NCBI RefSeq assembly: GCF_001434315.1
Contig: NZ_AZFE01000001.1
Location: 1-63,320 of the forward strand
Length of the DNA: 63,320 bases
Reading direction: 5' to 3'
DNA from: Paucilactobacillus oligofermentans DSM 15707 = LMG 22743
GTDB taxonomy: Bacteria > Bacillota > Bacilli > Lactobacillales > Lactobacillaceae
A program made the translations under genes and the position numbers. The notes under the pieces were generated by a model that had not been told where the DNA came from, did not search any database, and saw only the letters and a program-made list of their open reading frames with translations. Positions 10,982-21,071 of the stretch are shown piece by piece. How positions within the stretch are numbered: position 1 is the first letter of the stretch; the number at the start of each line of letters is the position of its first letter.

Positions 10982-13900
10982 CGTTTTGTTCTCCTGGGCC
11001 TTCAAAATGTTCGCTGAGGGCTTTTACAAAGACGGTCAATTGTTCCATCCAGTCTTTTTGCGTCATTTTTGGTTGAATTACTAACTTAATCCGGGTTTTA
11101 CCTGCTTCATCCCCAATGGTTGCTTTAAATCCAGTAACCGTTAAATCTTTCAATAATTCACGGGCCGTTATTTTCTCTGTGGCATTTTCCGATAAAGTTA
11201 CATATAAATAGCCATTTTGTTGTCTAATCTTATCTAATTGCGCTAAATCAGCAAAAATTTTCAATCGACCAACGGCTAAGAGATTTTCAACTTGCACAGG
11301 GAAATCACCAAAGCGGTCAATCAGATCACTTTCTAGATCCAATAACCGATCTTCGCTTTCCAATGAACGAATACTTTTATATAATTCCATTTTTTGGCGT
11401 TGATCATCAATATATTCGGATGGTAAATAAGCTTCAATTCCGACATCAATCTCGGTATCAGTTTTAACAACCACTTTTTCACCGCGCTTAACAGCGACCG
11501 CATCCGCTAACATCTGTGAATATAAATCATACCCCACTGAATCGATGAAACCATGTTGTTGTTGACCTAATAAATTACCTGCGCCCCGAATTGACAAATC
11601 GCGCATCGCAATTTTAAATCCCGATCCCAATTCCGTAAAATCACGGATTGCAGAGAGTCGTTTTTCACTCACTTCAGTCAAGACCTTGTTTTGTTGGTAC
11701 ATAAAGTAAGCATAGGCCACCCGATTACTCCGGCCGATTCGACCACGAATTTGATAGAGTTGAGATAATCCCATCCGATCAGCATCTTCAACAAACAATG
11801 TATTCACATTAGGAATATCAACACCCGTTTCAATAATCGAGGTCGTCACTAAAACATCATATTCGCCACGGATAAAATCATATAACACTGATTCTAACTG
11901 AACTTCAGTCATTTGTCCGTGAATATAACCAACCCGTGCTTCCGGTACTAACATCGAAATTTCAGCGACCGTTTTTTCAATATCGGCCACCCGATTGTGT
12001 AAGTAAAACACCTGACCACCACGACCCATTTCACGCATCACTGCATCACGTAAAGCCCCGGCATTTTGTTCCATCACATACGTCTGAATGGGGAACCGAC
12101 CAACTGGTGGTGTTTCAATAACCGATAAATCACGAACGCCCAACATCGACATGTGTAACGTTCGGGGGATTGGGGTTGCTGTTAGCGTCAGTACATCAAC
12201 TGAACTCTTTAATTGCTTCAATCGTTCCTTATGTTTTACTCCGAAGCGTTGTTCTTCATCAACAATTACCAGTCCTAAATCTTTAAAATGGACATCCTTC
12301 GATAAGATTCGATGAGTTCCAACTACAATATCACATTCACCAGAAGTCAATTGTTCCTCAGTTTCTGTTAATTGTTTTCGCGTTCTAAACCGTGACATCA
12401 TCGCAACATTCACTGGATATCCTTCGAATCGACGCTGCATGGAATCAAAATGTTGTTGCGCTAAGATGGTCGTCGGCACCAAAAAGGCGACTTGTTTACC
12501 AGCTTCAATCGCTTTAAAAGCAGCTCGTAAGGCCACTTCCGTTTTACCATAACCAACATCCCCCACCAACAAACGATCCATCGGTTTCGTACCTTCCATA
12601 TCCCGCTTGATTTCGGAACTACTTCGTAATTGATCTGGCGTTTCTGTATATGGAAAATCATTTTCAAATTGGTTTTGATAATCATCATCTTTAGGAAAGT
12701 TAAAACCAACTTCTGCTTCACGGGCCGCATATAGTGCTACCAATTCTTGTGCAATATCCTCAATTTTGGCCGCGACACTGCGCTTCGTTTTAGCCCATTC
12801 CGAGCCACCTAGCTTATTGATTTTAGGCGTTTTAGATTCCGAAGACACGTACTTTTGAACTAAGTTAAGTTGCGTCACCGGTACAAAAATCTTGGCATTT
12901 TTTTGAAACTCAATCGCGATATAATCTTGTTTAACGCCTTGACTTTCGATCGTTTCAATCCCAGTAAACTGACCAATCCCGTGATTGACATGTACCACAT
13001 AATCGCCGGGCTTTAAGTCCGTGTAACTTTTAATTCGTTCAGCATTTTCCAGCGTTTGTCGCCGCGCGCGCTTTTTTTGCACCGTTTTAAATAATTCAGC
13101 TTCGGTAATTACAACTAAGTTAGCTTCGGGTAATTCAAACCCATTTTGTAAGCCATCATTCACTAATTGAGCAATGCCTGGCTTTAACTCATCATTTTCA
13201 ACTAACGTAATTGAAATGCCAAAATCATTCAGGGTGTTTTCAATCTTATCCAACCGGTCGGCACTGTTAGCTAAAATAATCGTGGTTCGTTGTTGCTGGT
13301 TAAATCGTTCAATTTCAGCTTTCAATACTGGCATTTGGCCAAAAAATTGTTGCATATTTCGTGCCATAATATTGGTGATTTGTGAAAAACTAACTTTACC
13401 CATGCCTTTTTGAAATAACGCAAAGAAACACTGAGCATGTTGATCGCCAGTGATTAAGTCTGATACCTTGTGTCCCATCGCCGTGCTACTCAATAACTTT
13501 TGACTGGCAACTTGAGCTTCTAACCATGCCTGTTGTCCTTCATTAATATCTTCTTCTTTAGTCAAAATTCGTGGGTAATCTTCCGTTACGATTACCCCAT
13601 TTTCATCCAAATAATCTAAAATCGAGGTTTTATCAGTATAAACATCATTACTAAACTCGATTAATTCGGGAATTATTTGTTGATGAGTCAATGCTTTTAA
13701 CGTGGGTGAAATATTTTGTTCTAACTGTTGGCGCTGATCATCACTCAAGTCTTTAGCTGTTGCTGTCATTTGTTTGGTTAATGATTGGTGAATACGATTA
13801 AATTCGGTTTCACTAATTACAAAATCAGTTGCCGGCAAAACTGAGACCTGCTCAACATTTTCAATACTTCGTTGGGTCGTGGCGTCAAAGTATCTTAATG

Positions 13901-14501
13901 AATCAACTTCCGTATCAAATAAATCAATCCGGACCGGATTTTCAGTGTTCAGTGGATAAATATCTAAAATTGACCCACGAATGGCAAAGTCCCCCGGTCG
14001 AATAACCATCTTTTCAAGCTGATAGCCCATTGAACTTAGCTGGGTTCGCGACTGATCTAAATTAATGTCAGAACCAACTTTAATTTGGAGTCGAGCCTCT
14101 TTAAAGACCTCAGTCGTTGGCAATAATCGCTTGAGGCCCGAGGTTGAAGTGACAACTACTACTGGGTGGTCACTTAATAACGCATCCAAAGCTAGGACCC
14201 GTTGCAATCTAAATTCCGGTGAACTGGTTGCTACTTCCACCGCTAAGTTTTCTTCAACTGGAAATTGAAAAACTTGATCATCAGACAACCGATTAAGTAA
14301 ATCATTAGTAATTTGTTCCATATGACTCAAATCATCGGTCACAATTAGCTGCGACTGTTGCAATTGACGATGAATTGAACTTAATAATAACGTCTCAGCC
14401 GACCCAGATATTCCGGTAATCAGTTGTCGTTGTCGTCCTTTAATTCCAGCTTCAATGTTGATAAATTCCGGCATTTCAACCAAAAAATCTTCTAATTTCA
14501 A
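10959..14501 (-). CDS. mfd: Transcription-repair coupling factor
   Basis: DNA translocase that removes RNA polymerase stalled at lesions and recruits UvrA. The 1180-residue chain has the expected order: a UvrB-like N-terminal module, the RNA polymerase-interacting domain (about 490-560, GDYVVHVNHGIGQF), the RecG-like helicase (Walker A GDVGYGKTEVA, DEEQRFGV box, TATPIPRTL) and the C-terminal TRCF domain. The start is TTG at 14501 with AGGAAA about 6 nt upstream. It begins 16 nt after pth, a pairing conserved in Firmicutes. Confidence 0.97.
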   Translation of the reverse strand: MKLEDFLVEMPEFINIEAGIKGRQRQLITGISGSAETLLLSSIHRQLQQSQLIVTDDLSHMEQITNDLLNRLSDDQVFQFPVEENLAVEVATSSPEFRLQRVLALDALLSDHPVVVVTSTSGLKRLLPTTEVFKEARLQIKVGSDINLDQSRTQLSSMGYQLEKMVIRPGDFAIRGSILDIYPLNTENPVRIDLFDTEVDSLRYFDATTQRSIENVEQVSVLPATDFVISETEFNRIHQSLTKQMTATAKDLSDDQRQQLEQNISPTLKALTHQQIIPELIEFSNDVYTDKTSILDYLDENGVIVTEDYPRILTKEEDINEGQQAWLEAQVASQKLLSSTAMGHKVSDLITGDQHAQCFFALFQKGMGKVSFSQITNIMARNMQQFFGQMPVLKAEIERFNQQQRTTIILANSADRLDKIENTLNDFGISITLVENDELKPGIAQLVNDGLQNGFELPEANLVVITEAELFKTVQKKRARRQTLENAERIKSYTDLKPGDYVVHVNHGIGQFTGIETIESQGVKQDYIAIEFQKNAKIFVPVTQLNLVQKYVSSESKTPKINKLGGSEWAKTKRSVAAKIEDIAQELVALYAAREAEVGFNFPKDDDYQNQFENDFPYTETPDQLRSSSEIKRDMEGTKPMDRLLVGDVGYGKTEVALRAAFKAIEAGKQVAFLVPTTILAQQHFDSMQRRFEGYPVNVAMMSRFRTRKQLTETEEQLTSGECDIVVGTHRILSKDVHFKDLGLVIVDEEQRFGVKHKERLKQLKSSVDVLTLTATPIPRTLHMSMLGVRDLSVIETPPVGRFPIQTYVMEQNAGALRDAVMREMGRGGQVFYLHNRVADIEKTVAEISMLVPEARVGYIHGQMTEVQLESVLYDFIRGEYDVLVTTSIIETGVDIPNVNTLFVEDADRMGLSQLYQIRGRIGRSNRVAYAYFMYQQNKVLTEVSEKRLSAIRDFTELGSGFKIAMRDLSIRGAGNLLGQQQHGFIDSVGYDLYSQMLADAVAVKRGEKVVVKTDTEIDVGIEAYLPSEYIDDQRQKMELYKSIRSLESEDRLLDLESDLIDRFGDFPVQVENLLAVGRLKIFADLAQLDKIRQQNGYLYVTLSENATEKITARELLKDLTVTGFKATIGDEAGKTRIKLVIQPKMTQKDWMEQLTVFVKALSEHFEGPGEQNDEESTTA

Positions 14502-14517
14502 TTGATTTCCTACCTTA

Positions 14518-15078
14518 TTAATTATACTTGTTCATTAATTGGGCAAACGTTGTGCCTTCAATCCAATCTTCAACGGCATGTTCCGCTTGATCAAGGTTAT
14601 CTAAAAGGCCCGCTTGTTCATCCTTTTTAAATTTCCCTAAAACATAATCAACTACACTCGCTTTTCCCGGATGATCAATTCCCACCTTAACCCGATGGAA
14701 TCCTTGTGTTCCCAAATGATTAATTAAACTTTTAAGACCATTATGTCCGGCCGCTGAGCCCTTTGCTTTTAAGCGAATCTTCCCTAATGGTAGATCCATA
14801 TCATCGTGAATCACGATTAAATCTTCCACGGGTACATCATAATAATCCATTAGTGGCTTCACTGAACGTCCAGATTCATTCATAAACGTAGTTGGTTTAA
14901 CGAGAAGGACTTTTTCACCCTTAATAATCCCGCTCGCCGTCATGGCTTCCATTTTACTAGTATGTTTAAACGTTAATTGATAATCTTTGGCAATTTGGTC
15001 AATTACCATGAACCCCATATTATGTCGTGTACCATCATATTGAGGACCAATATTTCCTAAACCAACAATCATTTTCAT
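14518..15078 (-). CDS. pth: Peptidyl-tRNA hydrolase
   Basis: Recycles peptidyl-tRNA released from ribosomes. The 186-residue protein is full length, with the substrate loop MKMIVGLGNIGPQYDGTRHN, the catalytic His at residue 19 in that block, the KPTTFMNESG block and HDDMDLPLGKIR. A second in-frame ATG lies two codons downstream and could be the real start; neither has a strong Shine-Dalgarno. It is the first gene of the leftward block. Its promoter has -10 TATAAT at 15155-15160, and the leader carries a terminator-like hairpin. Confidence 0.96.
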   Translation of the reverse strand: MKMIVGLGNIGPQYDGTRHNMGFMVIDQIAKDYQLTFKHTSKMEAMTASGIIKGEKVLLVKPTTFMNESGRSVKPLMDYYDVPVEDLIVIHDDMDLPLGKIRLKAKGSAAGHNGLKSLINHLGTQGFHRVKVGIDHPGKASVVDYVLGKFKKDEQAGLLDNLDQAEHAVEDWIEGTTFAQLMNKYN

Positions 15079-15109
15079 TTTTACGATGTTTCCCTTCTAA
15101 TAAAAATAC

Positions 15110-15160
15110 AAAAAGGCCGTACTGGGCACTTCACCCGGTCAGCTAATCTCTAACATTATA
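15110..15160 (-). promoter_or_regulatory. pth promoter and terminator-like leader hairpin
   Basis: Minus strand: the -10 TATAAT at 15155-15160 predicts a start near 15148. Within a few bases the RNA forms a hairpin (15134-15143 paired with 15116-15126, one bulge, one mismatch, loop TGAAGTG) followed by five T. This is a terminator shape only about 35 nt into the transcript of a large essential operon. It may be an attenuator or a 5' stabiliser; I do not recognise the family. Confidence 0.4.
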
Positions 15161-15196
15161 AACTAGAAACTGAAAAACAAACAGTTAAATCAATTA

Positions 15197-15214
15197 CTGT
15201 GAGACTTTTCGCAA
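15197..15214 (+). promoter_or_regulatory. Degenerate Rex-like box upstream of ldh
   Basis: CTGTGAG, four bases, TTCGCAA. This matches 11 of 14 conserved positions of the Rex operator (TTGTGAA N4 TTCACAA). It lies about 70 bp upstream of the ldh -10. Rex control of ldh is known in other Firmicutes, but this site is weak. Confidence 0.3.
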
Positions 15215-15285
15215 AGTTTCATCCATTTTGAGTAAGGTTTTTAAACAGTTTTAAGTAAAACCTTAAACTTTTTTAACATTCATGT

Positions 15286-15291
15286 TATAAT
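15286..15291 (+). promoter_or_regulatory. ldh promoter (extended -10)
   Basis: A perfect TATAAT preceded by TGT (extended -10), 42 bp before the ldh start. The -35 region (TTAAAC, 15263-15268) matches poorly. Confidence 0.6.
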
Positions 15292-15321
15292 ATTCACGTT
15301 ATCAAATACTTTGTTTTTTGA

Positions 15322-16290
<969 letters not shown>

Positions 16291-16314
16291 TATCAAATAA
16301 ATAAACATTTGTTT

Positions 16315-16346
16315 AACCCATGTAATTTTTATTACATGGGTTTTTT
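16315..16346 (+). terminator. Terminator after ldh
   Basis: A perfect 12-bp stem (AACCCATGTAAT with its complement), TTTT loop and a T-run. Confidence 0.92.
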
Positions 16347-16549
16347 ATTATCTAATTCCAAGGGAACCTTAACATTTAAAATCATTAGCGTTTATCCGCT
16401 ATTCACACGGAAGTTATCGTTGCTTAACGATTTTTAAACTGGTTTATTCTGCTTAAGATTTTTATTTATTTCTCATTATTTTCTCATTTGCTCTCGTTTT
16501 ATGGTATTATATTTAATGGTTCTTTAACAGATTAAATGAGGGTTTAATT

Positions 16550-17191
16550 ATGCTATTAAAAACACTAATGAAACAAAAAAATTCATTAACAACTTTATCC
16601 GAAGACACAACCTTGGAAACTGCGTTGTCAGTTCTGGAAGATTCCGATTTTCGTTGCGTTCCTATTCTTGATAAAACCGGGACTTTCTTTCGGGGTAATA
16701 TTTACAAAATGCATATTTATCGACACAAATCACGTGGCGGCGATATGCAATTACCCGTTACAACGTTATTAAAGAATTCGACTAAATTCATTTCTATCAA
16801 CGCGGCTTTCTTTACTGTCTTCTTTGCAATTAAAGATTTACCATATATTGCGGTCTTAGATGAAAATAGTCAATTTAGCGGTATCTTAACTCATACTAAA
16901 TTATTAAGTATGTTAGCTGATGGTTGGAACATTCATACTGGAAGTTACGTTATCTCTGTTCTATCGACTGACGATCGCGGCTCACTCGTTAAGATGACCA
17001 AGGCAATTGCAAAATATACACCCATCAACAACTGTTTAACCCTGGGTTTAACAGCATCCAGTGAATTTCGTCAAATATTATTCACATTACCAGCGGAAGT
17101 TAATAAGCGAATGTTAGATAAGATTATCCACAACCTCCACAAAAAAGGGTTTGAAGTCACTGAAATTGAAGATCTTCATACTAAATTTTAA
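16550..17191 (+). CDS. CBS-pair protein with C-terminal ACT-like domain
   Basis: A 213-residue protein with two CBS motifs (about residues 1-55 and 75-135) and a C-terminal region (about 140-210, starting DRGSLVKMTKAIAK) that looks like an ACT regulatory fold. Bacterial stand-alone CBS proteins of this type include c-di-AMP receptors (for example the Listeria and Bacillus Cbp proteins); such a role here is an inference. No enzyme domain is attached. The start is ATG at 16550 with GAGGG 7 nt upstream. It is monocistronic between ldh and mazF. Confidence 0.8.
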   Translation: MLLKTLMKQKNSLTTLSEDTTLETALSVLEDSDFRCVPILDKTGTFFRGNIYKMHIYRHKSRGGDMQLPVTTLLKNSTKFISINAAFFTVFFAIKDLPYIAVLDENSQFSGILTHTKLLSMLADGWNIHTGSYVISVLSTDDRGSLVKMTKAIAKYTPINNCLTLGLTASSEFRQILFTLPAEVNKRMLDKIIHNLHKKGFEVTEIEDLHTKF

Positions 17192-17193
17192 CC

Positions 17194-17236
17194 AAATAAA
17201 CGGGTAGACCATCATGATGGCCTACCCGTTTATTTA
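17194..17236. terminator. Bidirectional terminator, CBS gene / mazF
   Basis: A 14-bp perfect stem (17194-17207 with 17222-17235). The loop itself contains the palindrome ATCATGAT. A/T tracts on both sides serve the convergent genes. Confidence 0.85.
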
Positions 17237-17294
17237 TTATAAGTTCGCTTATTCTAAGTTTTAAATACGATATTATGTAGTTAATTTACGATAA

Positions 17295-17657
17295 TTATTT
17301 TTTATTAGTTAACCCAAGACTAACCTGTAATGAACGATCAACTTTGCGAATTAAGTTGTCGGAAAGGTGTGTAACCTTATCCCGCAATCGTTGCTTATCA
17401 ATCGTTCGTACCTGTTCTAATAAAATCACTGAATCTTTTTCAATCCCAACATATTCTGCATTAATCAGTACATGCGTTGGCATATTCGGTTTCTGCATCT
17501 TCGCTGTAATTGCCGCAATAATTACGGTTGGACTATAGTGATTACCAATATCATTTTGAATAATAACGACTGGTCTTAGTCCACCTTGTTCAGAACCAAT
17601 TACTGGTGATAAATCCGCATAAAAAATATCGCCGCGTTTAATTTCAACTTTCGTCAA
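17295..17657 (-). CDS. mazF: MazF-family endoribonuclease toxin (NdoA/EndoA-like)
   Basis: Sequence-specific mRNA interferase. The 120-residue protein has the full MazF/PemK fold signature ([39 protein letters not shown]). The start is TTG at 17657 with AGGAGG upstream. It lies 72 nt downstream of alr. In Bacillus the antitoxin NdoAI is encoded between alr and ndoA; here the gap is too short for any antitoxin gene, so this copy looks orphan. It may be restrained by an antitoxin elsewhere or by translation, or may serve a purely regulatory role. Confidence 0.92.
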   Translation of the reverse strand: MTKVEIKRGDIFYADLSPVIGSEQGGLRPVVIIQNDIGNHYSPTVIIAAITAKMQKPNMPTHVLINAEYVGIEKDSVILLEQVRTIDKQRLRDKVTHLSDNLIRKVDRSLQVSLGLTNKK

Positions 17658-17729
17658 GTAATCCTGACCTCCTGTTCAAAAAGTCTAATCAACCGCTAAT
17701 TATACCATAGCAAAATTTAATTTACTTAG

Positions 17730-18839
17730 TTACTTATAAATTCGTTCGACTCGTTCAGCAATACTAGTCATAATTTCATAATTAATTGTTCCTGCATATT
17801 CAGCAATTTCAGTAGCGCCAATTTGTTGATCACCTTGGAAACCAATTAAAGTTACCTTAGTACCAATTGAATATTGTTTTGGTAATCGAATCATCATTTG
17901 ATCCATACAAATTCGACCAATAATTTCACATCGTTGACCATCAATTAAGACATAAAAGCCGGTCATACAACGTGGGTACCCATCCGCATAGCCAACTGGA
18001 ACGGTACCAATCCATTCATCATTTTTAGCGGTATAAGCGGCCCCATAACTAACTGAATTGCCTGCTTGAATTTGCTTCACAAAATCTAATTTAGTTACTA
18101 ATTCAGCAGCTGGTTCTAATTCATACGGCAGATCTTTAATGGCTAATCCAGATGGATTCAACCCATACATCGCAATTCCTAGTCGAATCATATTACCAGT
18201 GACCGGTAAATGCCATAAGCTGGTTGCAGAATTAGCAACATGGACATACTTTGGTAAATCAGTTAAGGCGCCCGTCAATTGATACCATGCTTCAAATTGT
18301 TGATCAAAATACTCAGCGTCTTGTTGATCAGCCGTCGCAAAATGCGTAAACACACCCTCAAAATTAAAAATATCTGACTTTAAAATTTGTTCAGCCGTTT
18401 TAACTTCTTCGACATCTCGAAAGCCAATACGACCCATTCCAGTATCCATTCCTAGATGAACATTTAATGGCTCAGTTGCGTTTGATTGATGTTCATATTC
18501 TTTTAACCACTCAACTGACCCCACGGTTAATGAAATTTTGGCCTTTGCAGCTATCTCAGCCACTGCTGGTGAAGTTATCCCTAAAACCAAGATTGGTACC
18601 GCTATCCCGGCTTCTCGTAGTGCTAGTGCCTCATCTAAAATCGCAACACATAATCCAGTTGCACCAGCATTTAATGCAGTTTTAGCCACCGTTAATATTC
18701 CGTGACCATATCCATTTGCCTTTACAACCGCAAACATCTCAACAGATTCAGCTAAAATTTGACGTTCATGTTGAATATTATGTGTAATTGCTGCTAAATC
18801 AACTATTAGTTTGGTTTCCCGATTCTTACCTATCACCAT
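17730..18839 (-). CDS. alr: Alanine racemase
   Basis: PLP enzyme making D-alanine for peptidoglycan and teichoic acid. The 369-residue protein has the PLP-binding Lys40 in AVVKANGYGHG and the C-terminal domain with the catalytic Tyr region (NSVSYGAAY) and GRICMDQMM. The start is ATG at 18839, 5 nt after acpS. The acpS-alr-mazF order is the Firmicutes standard. Confidence 0.97.
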   Translation of the reverse strand: MVIGKNRETKLIVDLAAITHNIQHERQILAESVEMFAVVKANGYGHGILTVAKTALNAGATGLCVAILDEALALREAGIAVPILVLGITSPAVAEIAAKAKISLTVGSVEWLKEYEHQSNATEPLNVHLGMDTGMGRIGFRDVEEVKTAEQILKSDIFNFEGVFTHFATADQQDAEYFDQQFEAWYQLTGALTDLPKYVHVANSATSLWHLPVTGNMIRLGIAMYGLNPSGLAIKDLPYELEPAAELVTKLDFVKQIQAGNSVSYGAAYTAKNDEWIGTVPVGYADGYPRCMTGFYVLIDGQRCEIIGRICMDQMMIRLPKQYSIGTKVTLIGFQGDQQIGATEIAEYAGTINYEIMTSIAERVERIYK

Positions 18840-18844
18840 TTAGT

Positions 18845-19201
18845 CTAATCCTCTTCTAAAATAACTTCACTCATCACAACCGTATCTGTATGCGAAATTG
18901 AAACATGCACATGACCATCAAAAACAACTTGGTTAATGGTTGGTTTACCAACTTCATCATCAATTACTTCTAAGTCTTGAAACCCCACTTGGGCTCCAAT
19001 TCCAGTTCCCAAAGCTTTTGAAAATGATTCTTTCACTGAAAAGCGACCAGCTAAATAGGCAGCTTGTTGGTGACTGCCCCGTGACAAATATTGTTGATAT
19101 TCGGCAGCCGTCAATATCTTCTTAATAAACGTTGCATGTTTATCCTGCATCGCCGTTACACGTTCAATTTCGCTAATATCAATCCCAATTCCATAAATCA
19201 T
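18845..19201 (-). CDS. acpS: Holo-[acyl-carrier-protein] synthase
   Basis: Transfers phosphopantetheine from CoA to acyl carrier protein. The 118-residue protein has the magnesium-binding motif GIGIDISEIERV at the N-terminus and the FSVKESFSKALGTG block. The start is the ATG at 19201 (MIYGIGID) with AAGGAA upstream; a longer reading adds residues with no homology. It forms an operon with alr. Confidence 0.95.
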   Translation of the reverse strand: MIYGIGIDISEIERVTAMQDKHATFIKKILTAAEYQQYLSRGSHQQAAYLAGRFSVKESFSKALGTGIGAQVGFQDLEVIDDEVGKPTINQVVFDGHVHVSISHTDTVVMSEVILEED

Positions 19202-19264
19202 GATTATTTCCTTTATTATCCCTATTTTGCTTAACATTGTAGCATAGTACTTTTAATTATAACC

Positions 19265-19306
19265 AAAAAAAAGACCTAAATTAGTATTTAACTACTAACT
19301 TAGGTC
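19265..19306 (-). terminator. Terminator after cshA
   Basis: Minus strand: a 14-bp stem with one mismatch (GACCTAAGTTAGTA with its partner), loop GTTAAA, followed by eight T. Confidence 0.9.
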
Positions 19307-19317
19307 ATTTTTAATTA

Positions 19318-20937
19318 TTAATCGTTATTTTTTTTACGAATACTGAATGAGTGTGATGCGCCACTATTGCCACCGCGGTTGCTACTTGAGCTGCGATTGC
19401 TACTACCATGGTTATCACGACTGCCTTTGTATCCACCTTCACGGTTTCCACCGCCTGATGAACGACTACCATCACGACTTCCACCGCCAGAACGACTTCC
19501 ACCACGATAACCGCCACCTGAATGTCCACCGCCAGAGCGACTTCCACCACGATAACCGCCGCCACCGTTACGGCTTCCACCGCTACGACGACCGCCGCCA
19601 CCGCCACCTTTATGGCGAGGTAATGGACGTTCTGGAGTAATCTTAACTGGCACACTAGATGAATCATCTTTAGTGATATTGTTAAGCAAGGCTGCTGCCA
19701 AGTCAATTGGTTCGTATTTGGCGATTAGCTTTTCAGCTTCCTCTTCAAATTTAACCGTTTCAGTTTGACCAATAATTTCATCAGCCTTAGAAACAGCATT
19801 AACTAATTGACCCTTCAAAGCTTCATCAGCCGTTGGTGGCTTCAATGGTAACATGCGAACCTTCGTTAATTTTTCAATTTCGCGAAGATAATCCATTTCA
19901 CTAGGAGTCACAAACGTTAATGAAACACCATGATGTCCGGCACGACCAGTACGTCCAATACGATGAACATAACTATCTGGATCTTGAGGAATATCATAGT
20001 TATAAACATGGGTTACACCCGAGATATCTAATCCACGAGCAGCCACATCAGTTGCAACAAGAATGTCAATTTTACCATTCTTAAATTGTTGCATAATTTG
20101 GCTACGACGTTGTTGAGTTAAATCTCCATGAATTCCTGAAGCATTGTATCCACGCGCTTCAAGTCCCTTAGATAATTCATCAACACGACGCTTTGTACGA
20201 CCAAAGACGATTGTCAAATCTGGATCTTGAACATCGATTAAACGAGTCATAGTATCAAATTTTTCAAAGTCCTTTGAACGAACATAGAATTGATCAACTA
20301 AGTCAGTGGTAACTTCCTTAGCCTTGATCTTAACATGATGTGGTTCAGACATAAATTGCACACCAATTTTCTTAATAGCTGGTGGCATTGTAGCTGAGAA
20401 CAACAATGTTTGGCGACTTTCTGGGGTCTTCTTGATGATTGATTCGATATCATCTAAGAATCCCATGTTTAGCATTTCATCGGCTTCATCTAAAACGATT
20501 GTTTTAAGATTATCCAATTTAACTGTTCGGCGGTTGATATGATCAAGTAAACGACCTGGAGTTCCCACAAGAACTTGTGGATGACTCTTCAAGTTGTTAA
20601 TTTGACGGCGAATATCTGCTCCACCATAAACAACTTGGGCTTTAACCTTTTTATCTTTACCTAATTTGTATAATTCTTCTTGCGTTTGGATAGCCAACTC
20701 ACGAGTTGGTGAGATAACCAATGCTTGAATGTCTCCATTATTGATATCGACATCTTCAACAATTGGTAGACCAAAGGCAGCTGTTTTACCAGTACCGGTT
20801 TGGGCTTGTCCAATTACATCTTCACCCTTTAATACCAATGGAATAGTTTCCTCTTGGATTGGGGTTGCTTCTTCATAACCATTACGTTTAATGGCTTTTA
20901 ATAGGTCTTCTGATAGACCCAATTCGCTAAACTTCAA
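19318..20937 (-). CDS. cshA: DEAD-box RNA helicase CshA
   Basis: ATP-dependent RNA helicase for mRNA turnover and ribosome assembly, active in the cold. The 539-residue chain has the Q motif (FSELGLSEDLLKAIKRNGYEEATPIQ region), motif I AQTGTGKT, DEAD (VLDEADEML), SAT and HRIGRTGRAG. From about residue 440 the tail is an extreme low-complexity RGG/SGG region (GGGGGG, YRGGSRSGGG repeated), suited to RNA binding and condensate formation. It is transcribed from its own promoter (TTGTTA, 17 nt, TATACT) between murF and cshA. Confidence 0.95.
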   Translation of the reverse strand: MKFSELGLSEDLLKAIKRNGYEEATPIQEETIPLVLKGEDVIGQAQTGTGKTAAFGLPIVEDVDINNGDIQALVISPTRELAIQTQEELYKLGKDKKVKAQVVYGGADIRRQINNLKSHPQVLVGTPGRLLDHINRRTVKLDNLKTIVLDEADEMLNMGFLDDIESIIKKTPESRQTLLFSATMPPAIKKIGVQFMSEPHHVKIKAKEVTTDLVDQFYVRSKDFEKFDTMTRLIDVQDPDLTIVFGRTKRRVDELSKGLEARGYNASGIHGDLTQQRRSQIMQQFKNGKIDILVATDVAARGLDISGVTHVYNYDIPQDPDSYVHRIGRTGRAGHHGVSLTFVTPSEMDYLREIEKLTKVRMLPLKPPTADEALKGQLVNAVSKADEIIGQTETVKFEEEAEKLIAKYEPIDLAAALLNNITKDDSSSVPVKITPERPLPRHKGGGGGGRRSGGSRNGGGGYRGGSRSGGGHSGGGYRGGSRSGGGSRDGSRSSGGGNREGGYKGSRDNHGSSNRSSSSNRGGNSGASHSFSIRKKNND

Positions 20938-21071
20938 ATGTTTTCCTCCTGGGATTGAATTTCATCACCTAGTCAAATTCCGTTGACCAAACCGATAATG
21001 AAACTATATAAAATAAATACAACTAAATAAGTATACTAGTTTTGCCTTAAAATAACAACTAAAACGCAAAA

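Noticed and set aside
19347-19640. A His/Tyr/Asp-rich open frame on the plus strand
   Set aside because: It is the antisense of the RGG-repeat tail of cshA; the odd composition is a mirror of GGN/CGN codons, and it has no ribosome-binding site of its own.
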